Part shown: in pieces, positions 1-12,207 of the stretch
How positions within the stretch are numbered: position 1 is the first letter of the stretch
Layout of the letters: each line of letters begins with the position of its first letter
Origin: Cryptomeria japonica
Taxonomy: Eukaryota > Streptophyta > Pinopsida > Cupressales > Cupressaceae
Reading direction: 5' to 3'
NCBI RefSeq assembly: GCF_030272615.1
Contig: NC_081406.1
Coordinates: 463,478,072 to 463,536,071 of the forward strand
Length of the DNA stretch: 58,000 bases
The notes under the pieces: model-generated
Databases searched by the model: none
What the model was told of the DNA's origin: nothing
The model's input: the letters and a program-made list of their open reading frames with translations, nothing else
Made by a program: the position numbers and the translations under genes

Positions 1-1362
1 GCTATGAAATATAATTTTGTTTTATAGTTTGATTTTCTAAAAACAACAACCCCCATTTTTGTTTTAAACAGTCTCATATAGAGACTTAAAATTAAAAAAT
101 TTCAAAATGATAGAGGTTTTCAAAATTAGAGAAATTTGTTGAATATCCTTCCAAAATATACAATTTTGGGCAAAAAGAAATCTCATTTCTCAAACAAGAT
201 ACAAGCAATCAGCCAATCTTAACTAATTTCCACTATAATTCTTAATCTTGAGGCAATCAATGGAGAATTTGAAACCAAAATTGCATGAAGAACATTCAAG
301 CCCTTTTTTTTTTTTAAACAAATAACCAAATTGATAAACAAATTCCTACCTCAATAAGCATTCCTGGAGAGGATCTGATGGAGAGCCCCAACCTGCAGCT
401 CAAGAAATTCTTCTCCTTCCAAAATCCTTAAATTTTCCATCCAAAATATTTTCCAAAAAAAAAAATCAATCTCCTATATTTTTCCAAAAATCTAGGTTAA
501 ATGGGAAAGGTTTGACCAAAATTTTATTTTTTTGGAATTAAAATATTTTATTTAAAATAATTCCTCAAAATCATTTTTTTAAACTATATCAATAATTAAA
601 CTTGTTTTTCAATTTAAAATTGATTTTTCCAAATAACTGAATTTAACCTTTCTATTTCCAAAATGCCAACAAGATAAAATTAATTCTATTTTAATTAAAT
701 TTAAATCTTTCTTTTCCAACATCATAAACATAATAATTTGACATAAAAAACAACCATTTAATTGAACTTGCTACCAACCTGAATTGAGCAATCCAATTAA
801 TGATTAATCACATAAAAAGGGAGCCTATTAAGTTAGTCCCAGAATATACTAATGGGTAAACACACATTAAAACAATTAAAGATTAAGGATTAATTACTCG
901 ATTTAACTACACACTCAAAACACGCAACCCAAGAGAGTCAAACGAACAGACGACCCGCAACCCCAACCAAAGGGAATACCGATGATGACTGATGACACTC
1001 ACTTGAGCATGACTTTGGTCAAATGAGGGTCTTATGACCACCTAATCCAAGTTCTAAGGACCAAAGAGGTACACTCAAACCTACGAATCCAGGTGAAGAC
1101 AAACCTCGCACCCACGCGACATTGTACCTGGAATCTCCTGCAACCAAGAGTCATACATGCATACATATATAAACTTAATGAAAGCATTAGCCCAAGATAA
1201 TAACATGAAATAGGAGAATTAATTAACTTGCATACAAACTGGTGCGCAAACCACATTAACAGATATGCACTAAATCAAAACATCTGACTATAATCACTAT
1301 ATTATGATAAACTAACCAAGGTCAAACCGAGAATAGGAATTGATTAGGGCAGGGGTACTACA
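1..1362 (-). mobile_element. Partial 3' LTR of a LARD-like retrotransposon
   Basis: On the minus strand an LTR begins at 1362 with TGTAGTACCCC and runs off the left edge of the window. The same segment, diverged, recurs at 16952-17980 and 20800-22570: the block around 1036-1160 (accacctaatcc, a spacer, then gtacctggaatctcctgcaacc) matches 17618-17730 and 22200-22310. All three copies end on the plus strand in a C-rich or G-rich ...ctaca. The purine tract directly outside the terminus marks this as the 3' LTR of a minus-strand element. It is clearly more diverged from the 17980 and 22570 ends than those are from each other, so it belongs to another subfamily. Confidence 0.75.
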
Positions 1363-1376
1363 TTCTCCCTCCTAGG
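1363..1376 (-). other. Polypurine tract (plus-strand primer)
   Basis: On the minus strand CCTAGGAGGGAGAA lies directly before the LTR start TGTAGTACCCC. Position and composition fit a polypurine tract, the primer for plus-strand DNA synthesis in LTR retrotransposons. Together with the primer-binding site at 4968-4981 it sets the orientation of the element. Confidence 0.75.
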
Positions 1377-4300
1377 TTCCGACTTACTCCTGGAAGTCGT
1401 AAGGTTAGATGGAGAACATGTCGCACACATCAGCCATTAAACTCATTCAACAAATATTAAATTGCACATGGGAATCTTTCCATAAATAAATGAAATGTTA
1501 TTGCTAATTCCTCTACGAATTCCATTATCCATTGGCAAGATACATCTAAATACATACATTTCTTATAATATTCTAGGAATTATCCACAATCATAGCAGAG
1601 AAATAAGAATTTTCTCCCTTTCATTACACCAAGTTAATGCATTACAAAGAGGTAAACAACAATTACCATACCCATCAACCAAATATGACAAGAAAACATG
1701 CCATCGTGATCAATTTCTTTTACCAATACATATTTTTCATAAAACTTTATCGCATAGAACTAGCTTCAAAATTTTAATTTCTACAACCAAGTTAACTTTC
1801 ATGATTAAGAGCAATGTAAATAACTCAATTGTTTACACTTGCAAGGCATAAGAAAACCTTTCCAAAGACTATGTCCCATAACATAGTGACAAGTTAATAC
1901 AATTTACTCCATGATACACATAATAACCATCCACATAACTGAAATGCACAACTCAAAAGGCCACATGTGAGAATGTCTAATGCTTGGTCAAAGATAACAT
2001 GCATGATCAACATCTCTATGCCTGATCTCAGAACAACAATATGATCATAAATATCTAATATCTCACTCAAAGGCTTGATGGTGCTAGGGCACACCATTGC
2101 AGTGCTACCTTCCATACAAGACCCTTGTGAATATCCCTTGTTGAGAAAGGTGGTTAGCCTCCAAGAGATAGTCACCACACATAAGTAGGTAGTGGATCCT
2201 AGCTGCATCATAGCCTCACATACCCCCATCCTCAAGGTTCCTTACATCAACTTCCTCGTACACACTCTACCAAGACTGTCTCATACGTCCTTGGAGAGGA
2301 ATTTCACATTTCAACACAAGACCAGCATATGAAAATAATAAGGATAAATTAGTTTAGTCACCAAAGTATAGATGAATAAAGATAATAAATCACCAATTCC
2401 AACAGTAAGGCAAGCAAATAATCCAGAATTTGCAACACCAAATCAAGAATGCAAAATATCACAAGATCATGGCTAAACCTTCAAAGTCAAAGTAAAATAA
2501 ATTGCTGGTCCCCAAAGAAAAATAAAGAATATCACAACTGCACATAACATCACTATGTTACTAGCATCTAGCCACCAATGAGGAAGGAAGGAACAATCAT
2601 CTAGCCATCACAGTAGCTCATCATGTGGTGCGACATAGTCACACTACCCACATGGCATGGCGGTGTGCACCTCGACATCACCTTGCATCACGTCATCACG
2701 CAGAATGGCAATACCCCAAGTGGAGAAGACATGCAATGGATGTATCCCAAATGGTAGTGTACCTCGCGGAAACAAGCACGCGTAGGTCACGTCCTGCATA
2801 GCGACGTATCTATAAGGATACTCGCCGTAAGCCAGAGGTATACATGACTAAGGTCCACCCACATGTCCACCAACACCTACTAACTAACAACCCATGTGGA
2901 TAAACCTACCTTTCATGAAGACAAGGCAAAGGATCCTCCAAAATACACCATCACTATGCTCAAGAATCACCATCAATATGCTCAAATAAAGGAGAGGAAT
3001 AGGTTGTCACACATAAACCTATAAATAAATTCATCAAAAGGGAAAGTATTGAGTACACCTTTGATACAATTTTATTGTATAACTATATCATTCCTCGAAA
3101 TAGAGAAGCTAAAGTTGCTTCACGCCGACATTACTCGTACGTCGATCCATACTATTCAAGGAATGGTGACTTCGAATACTACCCCTTAACATACTGAATT
3201 ACCCACAACCTGAGGTTTGGTACTTAGTAGGGAAACAAATAAGAAACATCACATAAATAGTATGGTTTCCCATACTCATAAGCAACATATCCTCCATGGT
3301 TGATTACTTCACCAACCCATGGCACATATAATAAGCACTAGTTTCTTACAATACACACGAATATACCAGTACTGGTTTAGTCACATCTATGAGGAGTACT
3401 TTCCAGTACGCTATCATCTACTCAAGGGAGATTTAAATTATGCTTTCCACATGAATAACTGAATCAAATTTACTCTAGATACAAGTACTAAAATTATTAA
3501 AAATTCACAATTACATAAGAAAATAACATCATTCCTATATCTTTCTTGAATTTCACTAAGCATTCGAACTCACATTACTAACTATGCAATTTTTCTTTTT
3601 AAATAAATGCATTCTTAGTAGCATTTCTAAAAATCTTATGATTTAGGCAAAGAGAAGGGAAATAAAGTTTGATAACCAAACTATTTCCTACATGGACACA
3701 AGATCAACAAAATCACACTACATGCTAAAATTTCTCACTATAAGCCTATCATTTCAATTGCACGGTTTTCATGTTGCTACCATTTTAAAAGGATGCCAAA
3801 TAGCCTAACATGACATTTCCAATTATTATGGTTGCAACAAAATGTTTTAGTTTTCCAAACAACAGAGATCAAAATAGGTAGTCTTTTCGATACTACCAGA
3901 CCTCTTGAGAACACCTACTACTTTAATACAATACACACATATCATAATTTGCAACCTTTCATTGAAAATCAAATTACAATCAAAAGGTAAGCGAGGAGCT
4001 ATCACCAAAACAATACATATTAATGCATGCACATCAGACAAGCTTTTCATTCGCACTTTCTAAACTTAATAAGGTAATTACATATACCCAAAAGCAAGTT
4101 CAATGGAGCATTGCTAAAATAAATCCTCAATCAAACTGGTTTAATGAAACACATAAAATAGTCTTTTGTGGAACACATTAATACACTCTTGAAGCTACTA
4201 TAACATGTTCCCTTTAATACTTCTTTTTACAAACTAAGTAGTTTCACATAACAACTATTCACATATTAGTGCACATTACTTAAGATAGAATTTAATTATG

Positions 4301-4967
4301 TTACTCCTACAAAACACATGGAGAAATCTTAATGTAAACATACAGTTTTCTCCCAATAACCAAAATGAACTTTCAAACCCATAGCCCCTTTTTATTATCT
4401 AAAACCACATAAGCATCATAAGGCTCACACAAGGGTTCAAGAAGTCACACCTTTCTCTTGTAAAAAGAAACCTCATATAAGAGATAATTACACATATCCC
4501 AAACATTTTTATTTCTAGAGAGAAAGAGGAATGGTCATAATCATTCAATTTGCTACAAAATAAGCATTCAATATTTTCCATACTAGTCCTTCAAGTGGAC
4601 AACACTAAGCTAGATCATAATCTTAAACAAGCACAATTCACACTTTTAGATTCAAGACAAGCACAGACCAACCCAAATGGATTAGTCCAAAGAGTACAAC
4701 ACTCAATAAGAAAGGTACATATGATTCTCCTTCAGAATATGAGTAATTGTAGACTAAGATATCAATAAGGAACAAAGAACATATAATCACTCCAAAGCAC
4801 CAACATCAAGAAGGTGAAAACAAGGTGTGAACACACGCATTACACACAAGTTAAGGTCTACTCAATCACTCACATACAAAGAGGAGGACAACCATGCACA
4901 TAAGGTTGATACACCTCACACCAACTAAGGGCGCACATGACACAAGAGATCCCAGTGTTTGCAACAT

Positions 4968-4981
4968 GGGCTCGGATACCA
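4968..4981 (-). other. Primer-binding site, tRNA-iMet type
   Basis: On the minus strand TGGTATCCGAGCCC follows the end of the 5' LTR (...GGGCATTACA) after two bases. It differs by one base from the common plant initiator-Met primer site TGGTATCAGAGC. It shows that the element reads right to left, with its 5' LTR to the right. Confidence 0.75.
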
Positions 4982-4983
4982 AA

Positions 4984-6105
4984 TGTAATGCCCTGCTAGG
5001 AAACCCCGAAGGGATTAAGCTAAACAAGAGAATAGAGTGCAATATTTATTTTTTTTAAAGATAAACACAACATTAAGATACATCGAGATATCAAAGTACA
5101 GATTACATAGCAGAAGACATCAACTAACTCCTAAAAGGGTTTCCCAACGTGATTACTTAATTCCACATTTCACTTAACTCACACTAATTAATCGAATAAG
5201 TTGATTATCTTATAACGAGATATTTCTTAAACAAGGATAATTTCTTTCAGAAGATGAAAATATAAATCACAAGATAAGGTTCATCCATTAAGATTTATTC
5301 ATACCTTTTGTTCATACTTTTCATTAAAATTTAAGTCATACATCTAATTTATTAACACACTTGAATTTCATCATAAACTAATGAGATGTATCCATGCATA
5401 CTTAATTTCCTTAACAATAACTGCATGCATTCTTTTGCTCTAATCTACAATCTTCCATGATCCCATTTCAGCAATTAAAAGCTGACTGCATACATGCATT
5501 TAAGATTAATTTCTTCTAATCCACTTTACATTCTATCAAAATGTCATCCATACATGCTAACACTAAACATGAAACATAACAACAAAATCATCACATAATA
5601 CCAAGATGATCACAGAGTTCACCCCTAAAGGGCTACATCTCCGGGTCTGCTCAACTGCAAGACCCCTCTGATATTTAATAAAGTTAAGAATACATGGGGT
5701 TCTCATTATTTACAATCCTGCCATCAAGGCGAAACATAACCAATATACAAATGACCACATCGGTCAATAAATACATAATTGATCCCTGAATAGGAAAGGA
5801 TCCAACTGAACATGATCGAAGCAAATACAAAGGTCCACTAGAGCATCCACAAAACTGAGTCATCGCAACCCAAGGTCTGACATGTAATCAGGTTCTCACA
5901 AGGGCATAAGCAATAGGACAACTCCACCAAAGGTTCTCCTATCAAGACAACACGACAACACACTAGCAAACATAGGGACAAGTGTCATCACACAACTTGG
6001 TATGGTTACCATGGCATGTCTTCATAGGTTTTGGCCCCATACACTAGGTTACCCTGGCAACCTAATCCAAACCCCCAGCCCATCCAAGCCTCATGTGGAC
6101 CCACA
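4984..6105 (-). mobile_element. 5' LTR of the LARD-like element, first part
   Basis: On the plus strand the LTR opens with TGTAATGCCCTGC next to the primer-binding site. Its landmark block at 5617-5760 (ttcacccctaaagggctaca, then ctgctcaactgcaag) matches 7285-7440 and, in part, 19344-19460. The LTR is cut at 6105 by a related solo LTR and resumes at 17986. It lacks the 39-bp minisatellite present in the inserted copy but has extra sequence at 5870-6105, so the two are different subfamilies. Confidence 0.7.
6101..6105. repeat. Target-site duplication of the solo LTR (left)
   Basis: CCACA stands directly before TGTAATGCCCC, and the same five bases follow the other LTR end at 17981-17985. Five bp is the usual duplication made by LTR-retrotransposon integrases. 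Confidence 0.8.
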
Positions 6106-6399
6106 TGTAATGCCCCACAAGGAAACCTCAAAGGGATAAAGCTAAAACACTCAAATGGAGTGTAAATATTTTGTTTTTAGAAACTTTAATACACAACATT
6201 AAGATGAATTAGAGTTATCTAACGCTTAGATAATGCAGCGTAAGACTAAACAAACCTAAGGAGTTTCCCAACATGATTACGTAACCTAACACCTAACTCA
6301 ACTCGCGACATCTACTCCAGTTAAACAGGATATCTTAATTACATGTTATTACTTGAAACATGGATATACTTTGTTCAGTGAATAATCATTATAGAAATT

Positions 6400-6960
6400 A
6401 GGAAGCGTTCATCTATTATGGTTGAAGATGAGGCTAACATGAGGAATTTTACCAATAGAAGTTAAAACATAGATCACATGCAAATTCATCCCTTAAGGTT
6501 AAAATATGGTTAACTTGACGAGTCCATCCATTTTAGTTACAATATAGGTAACAAAATGACGTTCGTTTATTAAGGCTAAAATGTACATAACCAAATGGGT
6601 TCATCCATTATAGTTAAAATATAGTTAATAAGATGAAGTTCATTTATTTAGATTGAAATGTAAATAACCAATGAGTTCATCCATTATAGTTGAAGTGTAG
6701 GTATTAGGATAAAGTTCATTTATTAAGGTTATTATGTTGATAATTCAATTGAGTTCATCCAATTATAGTTAGAATGAAGCTAATTTGATGAAGTTCATTT
6801 ATTTAGAATAAAATCTAAATAACTAAATGAATTCATCCAATTTAGTTAAAATATAGCTATTATGATGATGTTCATTTATTGAGATTAAAATGTAAGTAAC
6901 TAAATGAAGTTCATCCATTAGAATTACAATTTAGGTAATATGACAAGTTCATCCAATAAT
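6400..6960. repeat. 39-bp minisatellite in alternating (about 78-bp) dimers
   Basis: GTTCAT(C/T)(C/T)ATT(A)(T/A)AG starts recur near 6560, 6599, 6638, 6674, 6714, 6753, 6793, 6830, 6870, 6909 and 6947. Units opening with gttcatccatta alternate with units opening with gttcatttatt. The array accounts for most of the extra length of this LTR start compared with the copy at 4984. Confidence 0.8.
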
Positions 6961-8411
6961 TGTTTTCCATTCATTTCGTTCAAATTTTTCCTTAACCATA
7001 TACCATGCATCTAATTTCATTACATGTTGTATTTTCATCATAACCTAGTAAGTTCTTTCCATGCTTACTTATTTTCATTAACATTAACAAAATACTTCCC
7101 ATGATCATATCTATGATCTTTTATGACCCTAATTACTGCATTTAACAAGATGACTATATACTTGCATTCCAAAAAGTATCTTCATCTAATCCCCATTACA
7201 CACTTAACATAATGCATCCATACATGCCAACACTAACTATGAAACATGAGAGTCAAAAGAATCACATAACACAGAAATGATCTCGGAGTTCACCCCTAGA
7301 GGGCTACATCTCTGGGTCTGCTCAACTACAAGACCCCTTTGGCAATTAATTAAGTTAAGATTACATAAGGTTCATGTCATTTACATTTTTGCCCTTTAGG
7401 TGAACACAACCAATATACAAACGACCACTTTGGTTAATAAATACATAGATCCCTACATAGAAATAGATCCAACTGAACGTATTAAAAGCCAATACAAAGG
7501 TCTCTTAAATGATAGTACCCTAACTAGGGACTCGACCCACTATGCCCAACCATAAACCAACCAGACGACAAGGTCCAAACAAGCATATCAAGGCTTGTCA
7601 TTACTTTAAACCAAAGTGAATACAAAAATTTAACTTGCATAGGCAATAACCAGAAATAGACATTCTTCTTTCCTACTGGTTTAAACAGTAAAAGTTGACC
7701 AAGTTATCTAAACGATCTAAGTTTTCCAAATACATTAACAAAAAATCACAATTACAAAGGGGAATACAATGCCACAGTTGCAATATTATCATTTGTCTAA
7801 TTCTCATTACAGAGGGAAGGTATATTTAAACCATTTATTTCACCAATGATAACAACAATATCTTACCAATTCTCAAATCGACACATCGTTCAATTTCTAA
7901 TAAATCTAATAGCATATCATTTAAGTCTACAAGATATCTAATGATAAATATTTCTTTTTTTTTTTCCTAAAATTCCTAGGTCTCCTAGCATATTAAAGTC
8001 CATTAATACTATATCCTTGAATAACATATTATGTAGAAATTAACAAGATATATTTTATTTCGAGCAATTTACCAATTAAAATATTATCTCGAGGAAATAA
8101 AATATAACAATTTTAAATCTAATAATGCACGATTTCAAATTAAGTATTATTTAATATATGTATATTAATCTCATTAATACAATATATATTAAAAATAATT
8201 TTATCTTACACAAATAAATATTAATTAATATATAAATGTTAATCTTTATCATTAACATATATATATTAATAATATTTAACTATTAATTAAAAACTCTATT
8301 AAAAAAACAAGAAAACCTAAAATTTAATATACACCTCTTTTTTTTTTAAACTAAAAAAATATATTAAAAAAATACTAGGAGGGCAATCATGCCCTAGCTG
8401 CCGAGCCTATG

Positions 8412-8640
8412 GCCACTACGGTGGACGCAGACCCTCAGCCTCCACACAGTGGAGCTGGGGTCTCTGCGGCCACTATGGGGGTCGCAGACCCTTCGGCCTC
8501 CACACTGTGGAGCGGGGTAGCTACGGCCACTCACATGGACGCAGTCCCTCCGCTTCCACAAGGTGGGCACAGGGGCTCTGCGGCTGCTGTGGCGGGCACA
8601 GAAACTACCTTTGCAGTTCTCTGGGTGGCAAAAATGGGAG
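8412..8640. repeat. GC-rich 57-bp tandem repeat inside the LTR
   Basis: Units beginning gccact or gctgct start at 8412, 8469, 8526 and 8583, an exact 57-bp period. Each unit contains a form of tggacgcagaccct and cctccacac..gtgga. This is the only strongly GC-rich segment in an AT-rich LTR, and its counterpart lies at 20520-20690. Because 57 is a multiple of three, frames stay open on both strands (about 80 and 95 codons), but nothing suggests a real protein. Confidence 0.85.
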
Positions 8641-9428
8641 GGGCGTGAGTTGAGCTTCAGCTCGCCCCCCACAAACCCCAAAATAATTTCGTTCCCTTTT
8701 TTTTTTATTTTTTAACTTTTTTATTCTTTTCCTTCTTTTTTTTTTCACACTTTCAATTTTCAATTTTATTTAAATAGGAATAAACAAAATTTTAAGAAAC
8801 GTAAACCCCCATTTCGTTTTTATCATAGTCCCATATATTTTCCAGCTTGTTCAAAACCACATTATGGGAAATTTTCCCAGCAAGTTCATGATTTTTCAAA
8901 TACTCCATGGCCTTTAGATATGCCAGATTTGCTCAAACACAAAACCATTTAGACAATCTTGACCCCAGAGCAACCAACATTTTCAAAACTGAAACCTAAA
9001 TTTTAACAACATTCTTCGAGGTTTAAAGTATGAAATTTTCAAGAAAAACCATTCCCTTTTTTAAAAAAAAAATACAAACCCAATATCACAAGAAAACAAG
9101 AGATGAAATCAAATCCTACCTCATTTCACATTCCTAGCAAGATTTTGAAGACGAGCCCAAACTGCCATTCAAGAAAATCTCCATTTCCTCCAAAATCCCC
9201 AATTTCTCCATCCAAAATATTTTTCTTCCAAAAATCCAACAACCCCCAAAAAAATTTCCAACCTAGGCTAAATGAAATGAATTTTGACCTAATTCCCAAT
9301 TTCAAATTTTAAACATCTTTTAAATAAAAATGAAAAATCATTCTTTTCAACTATTCAAAAATCTAACTTGCTTTTCTAATTAAAATTAAAATGCTTCTCT
9401 CTCATTTAAATTTAATTTTTTCAATATT

Positions 9429-9442
9429 AACAAGCTAACATT
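9429..9442. repeat. LINE target-site duplication (left), 14 bp
   Basis: AACAAGCTAACATT here is repeated at 16938-16951 on the other side of the LINE. The homologous LTR without an insertion, around 21513-21550, reads straight across (actaagctaacatttatatttcacaa in short pieces), confirming the insertion point. Confidence 0.9.
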
Positions 9443-10033
9443 AATTTTTTTTGGGTATCTTGGGCAGGTGATAGATTAGGTACCGAAGACATTGCAGACA
9501 ATAAATATAGCAAAGCTAAAGCTGAGACTCTTGCCAATGGAGAAGACTACGCTTTGTGCGAATCGCCTCTTGTTTGCGGATCTGAAAATGAGGGAGCCCT
9601 AAATTTCAATAGACCCGTATAAGGTTGTTGGCACTTGCACGTCCTTGGATTGAGCTTCAGGTTTCCACGACATTTTTAGTCCCCACATTGTGCCATATTT
9701 GCTTCATAGCTTTCCTCTAGCACAGCGGTTTGACATTCTCTAGATCTTGAAAGACTAGTTCCAGGGTTACAAGTTGGGTTTCCTGCAATCCTGAAGAGGT
9801 TCATGCCCTTTAGCAGCCAGGGACTCAGAGGAATATGCAATGAACCTTGATTGTGTTGTAGGAAAGATTCATCAGCAATATAGATTCCAGCACACCCTTC
9901 AATAATAGATATAGCAGATTATCTATAACAATGGTAGCACGATAAGCAACTCCATGCCCAAGCAAGAATATAATTGTTGTTGTTTGCAGACCACCAACCA
10001 AAACAGAGATAAGACTGCAATTTCTTGCTCAGT
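9443..10033 (+). other. 5' UTR of LINE copy 1
   Basis: These 591 bp precede the ORF1 start. They begin with a T-rich run after the target duplication and are less AT-rich than the surrounding LTR. The last 25 bases (tgcaattt..ttg..ggtatgg) align with the bases before the ORF1 ATG of LINE copy 2. Copy 2 keeps only about 45 bp here and so appears 5'-truncated. I see no tandem promoter monomers. Confidence 0.6.
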
Positions 10034-12207
10034 ATGGGTGAAACTAGGGTTATTGGTGAATGGGCTGATGTGGGCTAGGATGACCCACCGCATGTCCCAC
10101 AACTGGTCTTCACGTAGGGCAAATGGGTAGATATGGCAGTGCAGAATTGGTTGAGGGTAGACTTAAGAAATTTCAAACCGGTCTCCAAGTATTTTCGGGG
10201 TTTTTTCAGAGGTCCAAGCAGTGGAAATCGGTGGAGTATGGACAGATCTAGTGAAGGGCATCAACGATTTTTGGATCCTATGCAAAAGTTGTGAAGTTTT
10301 CATTTATAAATGAGGCAGCTAGGGTTTCTCAACTGAATGCTGGGGAAAAGATGATGGACAAATAGTCTAACAGTAACCCACTTGAGTTATCTTCGTCACA
10401 TCAAAGGGGGGATAAGGTAAGGGAATCTTCGACATCAGGAAAAGATGATAAGATAAGTGAAAATCAAACCGACTCTGATTTAGGAGGTGGGTCTTCACAG
10501 GTATGGGCTCCTATTCCATGCATTGATTTACTTGATTCTATTGTGGATTTGAAAACTCGTTGTTTGCATACGCATGCTATTTCTAGGGAAATATGGGGGG
10601 ATGCAAATAGTTTATCTAAATTTCATCAAAAATTGCAGAAAAAGTGGTCTAATATGCGTTATTTTCAATTACTCTCTACAAATGCATTTATTATTGTTTT
10701 CAACTCTTCTTCTATTAGGGATGAAGTTTTAAAATCTTCACATTACTGGTTTGGTAAAAATTTAGTGTTTGTTTCGGCTTGGAAACCATTTTATGTCCCT
10801 ACTTGGTCAAGCTTTAAATTAGTTCCTTTCTGGTTTGGCTTGCCCAAATTACCATTTAAATTTATGGACCCAGAGGTTTTGGAACAAATTGGTAATACTT
10901 GTGGTTCTTCCTTATCATCAAGATTTGATTTTGTGGAGGGGGAGGTTTTGGTAAAAATCTATGTCTTGACTAATCCTAATAATGCTTTCCCTCAGACCTG
11001 TATCATTAAATCACATGAGGGTATTTGGAAACAACCAATTAATAAGTTGGAGAAAGACTTTGGTAAAACTTCCTTGTAATTGGATGCTCCTTTTCTTATG
11101 GATTTTTTGAAATCCTCTATTCTGGATAAACTATTAGTTAATGGATCCACTGGGAAACATCCCGCTACTTTTGAGGTTAACCAGGCTATGAGGGATGTTG
11201 GGAAGCGAGAGGTTTATGTTGTGTCTCACGATCCAGAGTCTGTAGGGTTATTTACAAGTAAGGATAAGATAAGAGCTCACCAAAATATTGTGGTTTTCGG
11301 GGACAACAATGTGGAGGATCTACTTCCAAATCTCACTACCTCAAAATCCTTGGATAAGTCACTAAATGATGGTGGTGGGAATCCTGTCTATCCTGTGAAG
11401 TCAAAAGAATACTTAGAAAGTTGTCAGGGGATTGGTCAGATTTTTGCAAAGAATGATGGGGTTGTTTCGGAGTCTAATGTTGGGGTTTCTTCTATAGGGT
11501 TTCCTGATGATGCTATCCTTGCTCAACAAGTCAAGGAATTGGTGTCTAATTCTTCACAACATGTTGATGTGGATGTGGATAATAACACTGCCTTAGGAAA
11601 TAATATTTAGTTGGGGGACATTCCTGTTATTGTGCCAGATGAAAATTTGGTTCACCAAGTAAATGATCTTTTTAAAGATCATGAGCATCAGATGGATGAG
11701 GACATTACGAATAGGGTTATCTGTTCCATTGAGAATGACTTGGGGGGAATTAAATCAACCCTTCCTATTTCTACATCTGCTAACCCTTTTGAGGTTTTGG
11801 CCTCATCAAAAGTGGGCATCATAGATAATTTAGTCATGACTTCTCCTAAGTCAAGTAAGAGTTTACCAATTGTTCAAACTACTCTAATTAGGGCTTCAGC
11901 TGTGGTTTCTCCTAGTAGGGGTAGGCCTCCAAAGAATCAAAAGACTCAATTGGAAATTGATGTTGGGATTCAGCAGACTTTGTCTCTTTCTCCTAATGTT
12001 GGGAAAGGGAATCATTCGGTTTCTCTTAGTGACGCTATGAAAGGAAGTGGTACTCTTAAGGGTAAGAGGAGTAAGAGGTTTATTATATGTCCTCCTGTGA
12101 CTATGTCAGGGACTATGAAGCGTAATCTTCAAAGTAGTTTTAGAGAAGGGAAGTCTTCTCCATCTAAAGGAAAGAGGGGAGCCTCGGTCTCCCCTCAAGA
12201 GAAATGA
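10034..12207 (+). pseudogene. LINE ORF1 (DUF4283 RNA-binding-like protein), broken
   Basis: ORF1 of plant L1 elements encodes a nucleic-acid-binding chaperone that packages LINE RNA. The ATG at 10034 is chosen because the following frame (MGETRVIGEW...) aligns with the ORF1 start of LINE copy 2, and the two reconstructed lengths agree (2174 and 2180 bp). The DUF4283-like core lies around 10501-10900: a segment VWAPIPCIDL, then a lysine-rich helix, then YWFGK, then FWFGLPKLPFKFMDPEVL. No CCHC zinc knuckle follows it, unlike many plant ORF1 proteins. The C-terminal third is basic, serine-rich and probably disordered. The frame is broken by TAG at 10076, 10115 and 10363, TAA at 11077, TAG at 11608, and a frameshift near 10250. 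The stop codon overlaps the ORF2 start as ATGA. Confidence 0.85.

Larger units (their letters stand above)
1363..4983 (-). mobile_element. Non-coding internal domain of a LARD-like element
   Basis: These 3.6 kb lie between a polypurine tract and a primer-binding site, yet no gag, protease, integrase, reverse transcriptase or RNase H motif is visible in any frame. The longest open stretches (about 110-120 codons at 1495-1851 plus and 1894-2235 minus) have no recognisable domain and look like chance. A non-coding interior of about 3.5 kb between LTRs of more than 4 kb is the architecture called LARD (large retrotransposon derivative) in plants. Such elements depend on proteins from an autonomous partner. 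Confidence 0.7.

Noticed and set aside
1495-2235. ORFs of 118 codons (plus) and 113 codons (minus) in the LARD-like interior
   Set aside because: No recognisable domain and no counterpart elsewhere in the window; length is within chance for AT-rich DNA of this size.
8394-8681. Open frames on both strands (95 codons minus, 79 codons plus) in the GC-rich island
   Set aside because: They follow from the 57-bp GC-rich tandem repeat, whose period is a multiple of three. There is no domain and the matching island in the other LTR has different frames.
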